NCBI GenBank assembly: GCA_022577435.1
Contig: JAKOON010000023.1
Span: 3,222,501 to 3,286,500, forward strand
Reading direction: 5' to 3'
DNA: 64,000 nt
Source: Embiotoca jacksoni
Taxonomy: Eukaryota > Chordata > Actinopteri > Embiotocidae
Translations under genes and position numbers: made by a program
Notes under the pieces: generated by a model
What the model saw: only the letters and a program-made list of their open reading frames with translations
Databases searched by the model: none
What the model was told of the DNA's origin: nothing
Shown here: positions 51,901 to 63,900 of the stretch, in pieces
Numbering within the stretch: position 1 is the first letter of the stretch
Layout of the letters: the number at the start of each line of letters is the position of its first letter

Positions 51901-54900
51901 GTGCGTGTAGTGTGTAAAGTTTTTATGTTACGCGTGTATGGTGTGTGTGCGAGTGTGTGTGCGAGTGTGTGTGTGCGTGTGTGTGTGTGTGTGTGTGTGC
52001 GTGTGTGTGCGAGTGTGTGTGCGAGTGTGTGTGTGTGCATGTGTACTCACTGAGTGGCTTTTGAATACAATATAGTTCTATTTAGGGAAGACCTGGACTA
52101 AAAGGTGAACCGGGATATCCAGGGACACCAGGAAGGCTGGTTAGTTATCCCTTTAATTACCTATCAATCAGATTATTTTTCTAATTTGTATTTAAAAGGC
52201 ACAGGGTAAAGATGCATAGCTGGTGGTTTCCCTAAATATATCGGTTATAATCTCTCACTTTACATTACTTAAAAAAAAAAAAAAATTAAATGTTGGTGGG
52301 TTAATAAAGCTTTGTATGATGCTTCATTTGTGTACTCCAATATTTAGGGTGAAAAGGGAAATAGGGGTCCCCCTGGACCGCCTGGAGATGTGAGTTTATT
52401 TCAACTTTTCGCTTTGTAATCCTTATTTGGTCATTTTTTGCTGGTATTTTCACTGTGATTTTTACAAGCCAAAGGAGAGATCCATTTTGAAAGTTTCGGA
52501 GCATGTGCTGATGATAAAAGTACAAATGAATCCAGCTATTCCTATTCTTCCAACACACCTCTTGTGGTGTTGTTTACAGATATATGGGCCTGTGATTGGC
52601 CCCTTTAAAGGATACATGGGAGATCCTGGACCTCCGGGCACACCTGGGCTCCCTGGTCCTCAAGGTAGATGAACACGATGTTCTATGAGAAAGAGTGAAA
52701 TAAGAGACAAATGAATTAGTGCAGCAAACAGCAAAGTCGGTGCCTACGAAAATGTATTTCTAGCAAATTGTATGGGAGTACGGTTTAATAAAACAGCAAT
52801 TACTTTCCTGCAGCAGGCACATACAGAAACAACAGAAGCTACTTTTATTTTCTCAGGTCCTGTGGGAGATCCTGGACCTGTTGGACTTCCAGGTGTGCAA
52901 TGAAGCTATTTTCATCTTATTTATCTCTCGTATCTACCTATCACTAAGATGTTTTAAATGTTTATCTCAAAGTTACAGTATACAAAGGTATGACTGTTGG
53001 TTTCACTATATACATTATCTTGGTCACAGTCTTTCACTTTACCTTGCACAGGTTATGGATCTGGGACTGGGTCTTATGTGCCAGGCCCACGTGGTCCCAC
53101 TGGATTTCCAGGCCCTAAAGGGGACAGTGGTGACCCTGGGGATATTTATAGAGGACTACCGGGTCTAGATGGGGATCATGGTGATCAGGGGCCCACTGGG
53201 GATCAGGGCCCTCCTGGACCCCCTGAAGACAGAAGTATGTGAAAATATTATAGCCTCATCTGAACACCAAAACAGCCGTATGGAATCTCACCTATAAAAA
53301 AAAAAAAAATTTAAAAAAATTTAAAAAAAAGAAGCAATAACTCTCTTCCTCCATCATCTAGGTTTTCAATGATCTCTGTCTTTTATTGTAAATGTTCGGG
53401 AGGATTTTTTTTTTTTTTTACAAGGCTTTATATATTTAACAAATGAGCCAGCATGGCACAAACTGACATCAGTAATTTAGGTTGGATATAATGGTTTAAT
53501 TTTTTTTTGGTAGGCACAATTCTGATCAGTCAGTCATGAGCCGATAAGTTGGATTTCTCAGGTAACAACAGAAAAGCACCGAAAACATTGGGAAACTAAT
53601 CAACTGTTATTGTATTGCCCTTAGATGTCAATATTACCAAGGGTCTCCCAGGAATGAAGGGAGTGAAGGGTCTGCCTGGACCTATGGGATATGATGGGAT
53701 ATTTGGAAAGAAAGGTGGGTAATTAAATGCTGTTCATAAATAAATAGCAATTAACTAATTTCACATTCTACCAATACCGGTAGATTATGTGCAGTTGTTG
53801 CTAAAGGTTTCTGGAAGTCTTTTGATATTTAAATGTAATATTTAGTGACCAAAATTGGACTAAAAAAAAAGTGCAATATCCATGCATTCTACAGGAGAAA
53901 AGGGGGAGCCTTGTTATGAGTGTAGTTCACCTGGACTTCCAGGACCACCGGGTCCCCACGGACCACCTGGCCCTCCTGGTAAAACCATTCACTGCATGAA
54001 AACACGCAGATTGAACTCTGTCTGATTTAGTTTATCAAATTCCACATTCACTTTTAGTGGTAGTAGTGGTATAAAACTGAAATATGGACATTTGTCTGTC
54101 ACTCAGGTAATAATCAAGGACCAGGCGAAAAAGGTGATCCAGGCTACCCAGGACCTAGAGGCTCACCTGGAGGACCCGTAAGAAAGTCTACCTTAAAAAC
54201 GGGGTTTTCTGTATCTTTTTGTTTGTTTTGTTACAAACACTTGTAAACAGATGTCCTCCATAGGGTCCCATTGGTGAAACTGGATTTCCAGGCCCTACAG
54301 GACAAAAGGGAGACTTGTATTTAGACAGGAGTCGTGGGGTAAAAGGAGAAAAAGGAGACCCAGGATATTCTGGCAGGCCTGGTGCAGATGGTCACCCTGG
54401 GCCTCCTGGATTATCAGGTCGAAAAGGCAATCAAGGACCTCCAGGGGATTCGGTGAGATGTTTTTGACAGACTTAACATGCTATTTTTTTGCCATTAGGT
54501 GTCACATTTGATGCTTCGCATTTCTTAAATGTCATGCCATGTGCAAGAGCCCTCAATGTAAGTAGTTTCAGTCATAGCCGGAACAAAATCTCTGTCCACT
54601 TTCTAGTATCCCAGCCCTGATACGAAGGGAGACCGTGGTCCCCCAGGTCCACCGGGGCCTTTAGGCAGAACGGGACCGGTTGGCTACCCTGGGCCAGTGG
54701 GATACGGACCTGCTGGGCTTCCAGGAAATAAAGGAGATGATGGGATTCCTGGCTTTCCAGGACAGCCTGGAATTCCAGGTGAAGAAACACATGGAGCAAT
54801 ATGCAGTTTAACAGAATACATTGCTATATAAACACGCATTTAGACAGACTGACAGCCATGCCTTGCCGTTGACCGTTTTTCTCCTTCATGTGTAGGCCAA

Positions 54901-57900
54901 AAAGGGGAATCTGGTCTCATCATCATCAAAGGACTTCCTGGACCACGAGGATTAAAGGGTCGGCCAGGCTCACATGGAAGCCCAGGTAAGCGTGGCTGTA
55001 TGTTTGGTGGAATGATTAATAAGCGAAGGATGTGGATGCATGTATGTGTGCGCAGTTATGTACGTATATACGCACAGTATGCATGTATGTGTTGATGTAT
55101 GGTCTTTAAATGACCATATAATAGGAAAAGGAAACATCTCTCATACTTACTATCCAACATTCAGGTTATCAAGGGGGACCAGGAAGCCCAGGAAGAACAG
55201 GTTTTCCAGGACAGAAAGGAGAAAGCGGTGACATGTCAACTCCCGGAAGGCCTGGAATCCCAGGACTGAAAGGTAATACAATTGAGGTTAAGCAAAACAC
55301 ACTGTAAATAACAGATTCCAGTTTCCCAGATCACAAGGTCAATTATTAGTATTACTGTATTGTAAATGTATCATTATTTTTTTCTACTACTTTATTCGTA
55401 TTGTTTAGGTGCTAAGGGGCAGCCAGGTGACCCAGGCTCTCCAGGACATGGCTCGCCTGGTCGGCCGGGTCCACGAGGCGTTCCTGGTCGTACAGGACTG
55501 AAGGTCAGAAGCATAGACAATATTTATTAGATTGATTGTTCACTATACAGTACTAGATATCCTTATATGTACGTTGTAGCACGATATTGGCCATTACGTG
55601 AAAGCTAAATAAAAGGTAAAACCGAATGCATCCATTGTAATTCAGACTATGACGGTTTTGCACTATGTATACTGAATGTAGTTGAAAAACAGGAAAAATG
55701 TGTTCCTGATATGGTGTAATCGGTTTGTGGTGTTAAATTAGACAGTGACAAATGAATCTGATAGCATTGGATCATCATTTTGAGAAATAGACTTTTCTGC
55801 TTTCTTCTCTAGAAACAAAGGATATGATTATTAACACTCACTCCATGTGCAAATATGGTGCTAGTGTCAGCAACTATTTAGCTTAAAGACTAAAAATGGG
55901 GGAAACAGCTTGCCTGTATCTGTCCAGAGGTAACAAAATCTGACTACCAGCACTTCCAAAGCACACTAATTCTCCTGAGTTTTGTAATCATTGTGAGGTT
56001 GCCTGACAACCAGGAGAAGCCAAAATCGTATCCTGGTTTTGACTTACATTGAACATGAGAAACCTGGTCTGTATCTCTATTTACATGGTCAATACAGTGT
56101 CCAGATTTCTGACCTATATATAATTGTCGATCATCTCCATCAATATGTTCTTTACCAGCAGATAATATCCAGAATAAGATGTTATCATGAGCAAAACATG
56201 ATCAGGATTTGCCAAAAATGAGACCATAAAACCACAACATGTTGTTTTTACACTTTTTTTGTACATCTTAAAGACACAAAAACATGTTAAGTGAGCTGTT
56301 GAGATGCTGGTGAGCACATTAAGTGATGCTGCCTGTGGCTTTGTATTTATCCCACAGTGGTATTAATAGTTCCATTGAACTCTTGGCACAAAAAAAAAAA
56401 AGAAAAGAAGCAATAAGTGTATTTCAAAATTTTGATTAAGAAGCCAAGCAGAAAGTGGGACTTTTAACAATGTAATGATTACTGATTCAACTTTTTATGT
56501 GCACAATAAAGTCATCACTAAAGATATTACTAAGTATGGAGCGTCCATTTAATTGGTAGATTTTGTGTCTTTGAAGCACTTTTTGCCTGCACAAATGGTT
56601 TATAAAAGCATAATGAAAGTTGACAGACGGAATAAATTGAATTCAGTGTACAATAAGAAGAGTTCTTCCAAAGAAACAAACAGCTGTTTCAGTACCACAG
56701 GAAGCTACTAGCGGTCTCACAACAGATTTCAATGTGTCTATGTATTTTAAAGTCAGAAGTCTTAACAGTTTGCCTTAATTGTTGCTATATAATGTCCTAC
56801 TGGACATACAATGACATGTGGGAATGTAAACATATAAATAATGAACTGTATATTTTTTTTATTACCAGGGTGATGGTGGTCCAGGATACCTTGGCCCTCC
56901 AGGCCCCCCAGGACGTCCCGGGGAAGATGGAGCTCCAGGTCCAGCAGGTGATGGTGGGATCCCTGGCCCACCTGGGGAGCAAAGACCAAGAGGCAATCCT
57001 GGATATCCAGGAGAAAAAGGTTATCGTACACTAAATAGAAAACTGTACCCCTTAGACAGATAAGACAATTTGATAATATTGAATGGTTGAATCAGACATG
57101 TGCATAAAAACATAATTTATTCTTCATTATTTGATGTTCCCTGCAGGAAGAAAAGGTTCTGTAGGTATTCCAGGAGAGCCAGGCGGCAAAGACTGTAAAG
57201 TTCCTTTACCTGGACCAGCAGGACCACCAGGACCAAATGGTTATCCAGGACATACAGGTCAGTTTACACTGAAGTCATGTGATGTACTTTATTGTCAGCT
57301 GGTGAAATATAAAAGAAAGGGAAACATTATCCTCTATCCGTTACGTATCATCCCAGTAACCCAATACAGCTGAACAAATGTAAAATAATTTGTAAAAAAA
57401 AGTATACATGCACATTTTTCACTCATTTCCTCTGCTTTCCACCTTGATTTTGTCTCGATCTCACTTTTCCCAGGTCCTAACGGTTTGCCTGGGGAGAAGG
57501 GAAATGCAGGTTTGCCTGGGTTCGGTCGTCCTGGCCCTCCTGGTGATCCCGGTTTTCTGGGGCCATCAGTCCCAGGTCCACAAGGGCTTGCAGGACAAAA
57601 AGGGAAAAGGGGAGAAATTGGACTGCCTGGTCAACCAGGTGTGATATTCTTTTCTCCGACAGGCCAAAACTCGCATTTAATGATGTTTAAATTCTTCAAT
57701 ATGTGATAGACATGAAGTCGATGTTTTCACATTTTACTTATCAGTATTCACCACCTTAACTGTGTCAATGACAACAAAATGTCTTATCAGAAAACATCAC
57801 TTTTTACTTTAAAAAAAAATGATACAACACTTTTATGAGAACTTAGGCTACAGCCTTTGTAATTATACAATGTTAAAGTTTGTCTTTGAGCAATCCAGTT

Positions 57901-60900
57901 GGGTTTTGTTAGGACCGAGAGGAGACCCTGGACCAGATGGAATAACAGGATATGGACCAGAAGGACCACCTGGCATTATAGGACCACCGGGTCAAATAGG
58001 TAACACAAAGATGCAAACACAATCAACTTTAGAGCTATCTATTACACACATGTATTAAATATACATAAATTAACAAAGCCACAAAGTCTCATGCCAGAAC
58101 TGAAACAATATGGAAGTTCATTGTGGTTGTATGTGTGATTCACAGCAGTGGTGAATCTAAAGCCCTTATGACTGTTTAAAGGTGACCCTGGCCGAGATGG
58201 AGCCAGGGGTTTCCCGGGTTCCCCAGGAATGGATGGGGTCCCAGGCTTGACAGGTCCTCCCGGGGTTCGATTACCACCTTCGAACATAACTGGGGAACAA
58301 GGAGACCGTGGCCAACCAGGTAAAGTCTGTTCATTAAAAAAAAATAATAATAATAATAATTTACAACCAACTGTGAGATTGAGATGTTTCACAAAATATA
58401 ATTGAAGTGTTTTTGGAGAATTGCTTTTGTAAAATTTGTTAGTTGAAATAAATAGACTTGAGACCTTTTCTCTTCTGTTCTTTAAGTGCACATACAATTT
58501 TTCTTAGACAGAGCATTGCCAGAGACGTACTGTATGCTAAACTGTGTAGCTTCGCCTGTATTACGGAGAGAGCATTCTAAATTTAACTGTATTATGTCAG
58601 GTCAACCTGGTCTACCTGGTCCCAATGGAGATACTGGAAGAACTGGAATGAAAGGGGAGAGAGGACACAATGGGGGATCAGGGCGTCCCGGACCAAAGGG
58701 TTAAAATGAATTTCACATTCATAGCGATTCATTTGTCAGTATTTTGGCTGAAATCTTTTTCTAAACTGCATTTCTGCCGTGTGTCTATATATTCCCAGGT
58801 CCCCAAGGTGATCCAGGTTTTGATAGATCAGGGGTTATAGGAATTCCAGGACCTCAAGGAGAGCCAGGAGACCCAGGATTTATTGGCCCTCTGGGTAAGG
58901 CTTACATTTTAGTTAAGGGCCATACACACTTATTGATTACATACAAATTAACGCTAATGTTACAAGTTAAAGTTCCTATCAACTTAAAAAAAAAATGTTG
59001 GCCATCGTTCTCTCGGATATTTGACCTTTACTGTGCAAAGTGATGTTCGTTCAAATTTTGTTTGGTTTTCTTTAATACTAGAATGATGTTTTCAAACGGG
59101 AAAGTTTGTCTCACCTTAAATTTGAGGTTAAGTCGTCTCGGCTCAAATTAGTGATAGAAATAGTATACGCAAGAATCGTGAGTATTACCTTGTATAATGC
59201 TGAATCCATTTACAAATGTCATGAATAAAAACATTTGTAATAACTTCCGTTTATAACGTTAAGTTGATGGGACAAAAAAAGGTGGAACTCAACCATGAGG
59301 GCATAGTGCAGCACCTGGACAGTGTACAGTTTGCACATACTAGAGTTATCTTGTAGTTGAGATTCCCAAAAGGCAAGCATCTGCATTTTATAATTAGTAT
59401 TGCAAGTCAAAAGAGATGTATTTTGTTAATACTACCCCATCACCAACATATTAATGTTAGTGGGGCGGAGCATCTTACAACTGAAACCGGCCGACTGACA
59501 CTCACACTAACATTTAGTTTTGAAGAAAAAAAAAAAAAACATTTAATCAATTATATTAAGCAGTAAATTTTACTTTCACTGCATAATTTTCATATAAAGG
59601 AGAAAACTGTATGATGCTTCCAAATGAATGCAAAATAAACAAAAGCTGTCACATGATTTTTCTCTGCATTTTTCCGTTAGTCAAACTATGACCCTCATCA
59701 AAACCGATCCCCTCAACTGTTGGTCATGTTTCATTTACAGCTCCATAGGCAAAGTTTAGAAGAAAATAACTGTTCGGTTTGATCTTTCCAGGGTACAAGG
59801 GAATAAAAGGAGATCCAGGATATCCTGGAGGGCCAGGTTCCAATGGTTCTCCAGGTTCACCTGGTTATAAAGGAGTTACTGGCGAGCCATACTATGGATA
59901 TGGATCACCTGGACGAGTAGGACAAAAGGTAGTGATGACTGATCTAAAAAGTCTTTGTAACTGATGCAGAAAAACAGAGTCCAATCTAGAAAATTTCTAA
60001 AATTTGAAATGACTATTTCGCTCTCTCACTCACCCTCACTCTTTATGTTTATCCCTGTCCTTAGGGGGAAAAAGGTTCAGAAAGTACTTTTATGAAGAAG
60101 GGTCAGAAGGGAGAACCTGGTTTTGCGGGGCCAGCAGGTCCACCAGGATATCATGGAGACAAAGGAAACCCAGGATCTAGAGGAGAAAATGGTTACTGCC
60201 ACTGATCATGAAAATTAGGCCGTTTATGATGGATTGTAGGTTCTTTTGTTTCACACTTTATTTACCTATCCACTGAACTCCTATCCCCATCCTGCCATTC
60301 CAGGTCCGCCAGGCTATCAAGGGCCAAAAGGTTTAGATGGCCCTCCAGGAAGAAAAGGACCACCAGGACCTAATGGACGGCCAGGCAAAGCCCTTTTGTC
60401 CTCTACTAGATAGGAAAATAACAAAACAGAACAAAAATAAATAAATAAATAACCAAATCAGTAAAAAAAACAAAAAAAAAACATTTTAAAATGTAACCTG
60501 CTGTGGTACTGCAGGAAAGATTTGAATTGGTCAGGTAGTACTTTTCATTAATACATTATATTCAATTCAAATTGAACTTTTTTTTACTTACCTTCCATTT
60601 TTTTTATATTCGTTTGCCTCAGGTGACCGGGGCCAGTCAGGTGTCAGTGGTGGTCCAGGTCCTAAAGGCGACCAGGGCCGTGATGGGTTCCCCGGGCCAC
60701 GAGGGGAGAAGGGGGACACAAGTAAGACAAATCCTGCATGTAAAGTCCTCTATGGTTTTATGCAGAACAGAGATCTCTGTCACAGCTAATGGTACCCTCA
60801 AAGTTATGGCTGCAGTAAAAACTCACCTATCCTTGTTTCTTTTCCCTGCAGTCAATTTAAAAGGGATGCCTGGGAGGCCCGGTGAACCAGGTCCCAACGG

Positions 60901-63900
60901 TGAGTCACAGTTCAACGACATTATCCTTTGCAGAGCAGTACCTTTTTGCAGTTCTTTTTTTATTTGACATTTTCATTTATTTGTATATTCGAGCTTCATT
61001 TGGACGTTTTTGGGGGATTTTAGTGGACCCAGTAGAATTTGCCTTGCTTTCTTAAGTTTGGTGCGCAAGCTTTACTTCAACTTGGGAGCGGTCCAGAAAG
61101 TAGTCCTCTCATGTTGCAAAATGTTGTAATTACTTAAAAAGCAATACACTCCACTGACTACAAGTCAGATAATGAAACAGGTTCAACATTTGACATGATA
61201 TTGTGTCATATGTTGCCCATGTAAGTATTATTACATTTAATATTGAAGGAGGCATTTCATTCCCTGATAATTTGTACATAATATCAAACAATTCATAGAG
61301 TTTTAAACACTATTACTTACAAAACTACAGGGTTACTACAGTGAATCTCAATGCAAAAAAAAAAAAAAAACATATTCCTTACTACTAATTTGTACTTACT
61401 GCTCTCTCTGTATTGTAGGTGATCCTGGAGACCGTGGTCCTCCTGGCCTGCCCGCTTTCGGTGGTCCTGGAACAATAGGGGACACAGGACGTCCAGGTCC
61501 ACCTGGCAGATCAGGTCCAAAAGGACAACCAGGAAGAGAAGGGGCATGTGTTCCTGGCTCTAAAGGAGACCCTGGCCACCCTGGCAATCATGGGAGCAGA
61601 GGTGAGGATGTATTACTGGAGGACGGACTCGCATAGCCATTTTCTGCAAGTAATTCATGCAATTCAAGTCTACAATCTTAGGACTCATTAGCATGCCAAG
61701 CACTCATGAAGAAATCCCTCTTTGGAAAATTAGCAATTGGATATTACCAGATGTTGGCGTGTATCTTTTTTTCTGCATAGCATTCAAAGGTGTTTTAGGT
61801 CTGAAGGATATTTTCTCACATAATTCACTCGCCATACGGACAAGTTACCTTTATGCCCACAAATGCTCAACTATAAAGACATCTGTATCATCAGGCCTTT
61901 GTTTTTAACCTTAGCTCATAAAAATCTACATGCATTTTGATGTTAAAGTAGTACAGTCCATTGGTTTTTCTTAACTTTTATTACCAATCTCTGTCTGATT
62001 TCACTGTAGGCTATCCAGGCCCACCTGGCCCTCCGGGTCCCACAGTGCCTGGGTTAAAAGGAGACAGAGGGGACCCAGGTCCTTCAGGAGGTCCAGGTTA
62101 TAGTGGGGCCCAAGGAGATCCAGGCCCTCGGGGACCACCTGTAAGTGATTATAGCGGTGGTATTTTGACAAATGCCTGGAGAAAGGAGATGCAGGTCCAG
62201 TGCTTTGGATATATACTGTTTTTGCCTCTTTTTTTTTCCACTAAGGTGCCATTTTCTTTTCAAGACAAGGTTTTAAAATTTACATAACAAAATGTGTGCT
62301 GGCAGCACACACTAAAAAGAAAAAAAACAACAACACTTTCATGGTTTTCCTTTGGAATCATCTGAACATTAAACTGAGCCTCTAATATTTTGGTCATGGC
62401 TATACAGAGTTCCAAGTCTTCAAACTGTCAGTGCAATATGTAAAGTCTAATCTTTGACCTTCCATTGTATAATTTGCCTCCCCAGGGTCCAATTGGCAGA
62501 CCTGGAGGCCCAGGGCCAAGAGGTCACTCTGGTCCTCCTGGATTTCAAGGGCCGCCTGGTAATCCATCATTTCATTTTTAGCCTACAGATTAGATGCACT
62601 CTTTGAATTCTTACCCCAGACAAAGTATGATCTGTTACCACAAAAGAGTAAGAGTCCACAACTGATTAACGTTTCCACAGCAGAGATGATGTGCAATGGG
62701 GACAAAGACTAGAGAAGAGAAAAAAAAGAGGATTCATGATGATTAATTTGACTATTTTCTGATAGACGATAAACTCAATTTATGCAATAGAATGTGAAGA
62801 CAAGCCAATTCCCTTGGAATTTTCTATGAACTGTGTTTTAGGTGACAGAGGAGACCCAGGATACATCCCAGGCCCGCCTGGTCCTCCTGGTCCTCCTGGT
62901 GTCCCAGGACATCCAGGTATGGCAAAAGTCTGTCTTACTGGGAATTACAAATATTTCACTTTTTTTGGATATTTGAACACATAACACACGATTGACATTT
63001 TACTGATTCTAATCCAGACATTGCAGAATATTAGCCTTGGACCACAGGTATTATATACTTTGGAAAGTAGCTCTCTAACTTGTCCTGCTGTATACCTACA
63101 GGCTTGAAAGGTCAACCAGGATTTATCAAGTGGATTGTTGAACCAGGACCTCCTGGCTCACCTGGTCCACCAGGCCACCGAGGACCAAAAGGGGACCCGG
63201 GTCCATCGGGACCATCAGGCCCTCCAGGTTCAGATTTTTATCTTATCTCTGCAAACTGATTTTAGAAGGCTAGTATGTTTTAGTTCTTGCCATATTATTT
63301 AAAGCAATGCCAATAATACTGCACTGAATTTAGCCAGTTAGATACCTTGCCACTAATAAACGGGCATTTATTGTCAGAAATATTGTGTTGCTCTTTGCTT
63401 GATATGTTACATATCCCTTTATGTTCAAATATTTTTTGTTTCTTTGAAAATGTATGCCAATTTCACCAATTACCACTGTGACACTGAACATTTCATTTTC
63501 TGTCCCAGGCCCAACAGGTGTCAAAGGAACACCTGGTTTCAGCCCACCTGGCCAGCCCGGATTTACTGGCCACAAAGGAGACAAAGGAAGCGTGGGACTG
63601 ACAGGTGTGTTCAAGTGCATTCATGTGTGTAGGTTAAAATGTGTATTTGCGTGTTCTTTCTAATGTTTCTCTGAGCAAATTCCTATTGTCACATCATGGT
63701 TCAAAACCTGAAATAATCCAGGTTCTCTGAAGTCCGAGTTCAGCTATCTGCAACATGACCCTCAGCTTTGTTGGGTATTACATTATGTGGATGGTACGCC
63801 TGCAAGGTATTTAGAGACGTTTCCTGCCAGTACATAGTCGAACAGTCGGTCCAACAGCTCAAGTTAACAGTGACAAAGACTGTGGAACATCCCCCGCCCC

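Noticed and set aside
46700..63604. CRISPR-like regular spacing of short repeats
   Set aside because: The periodicity is the nine-base Gly-X-Y codon pattern of collagen exons separated by introns; the units are not identical and the genome is eukaryotic.
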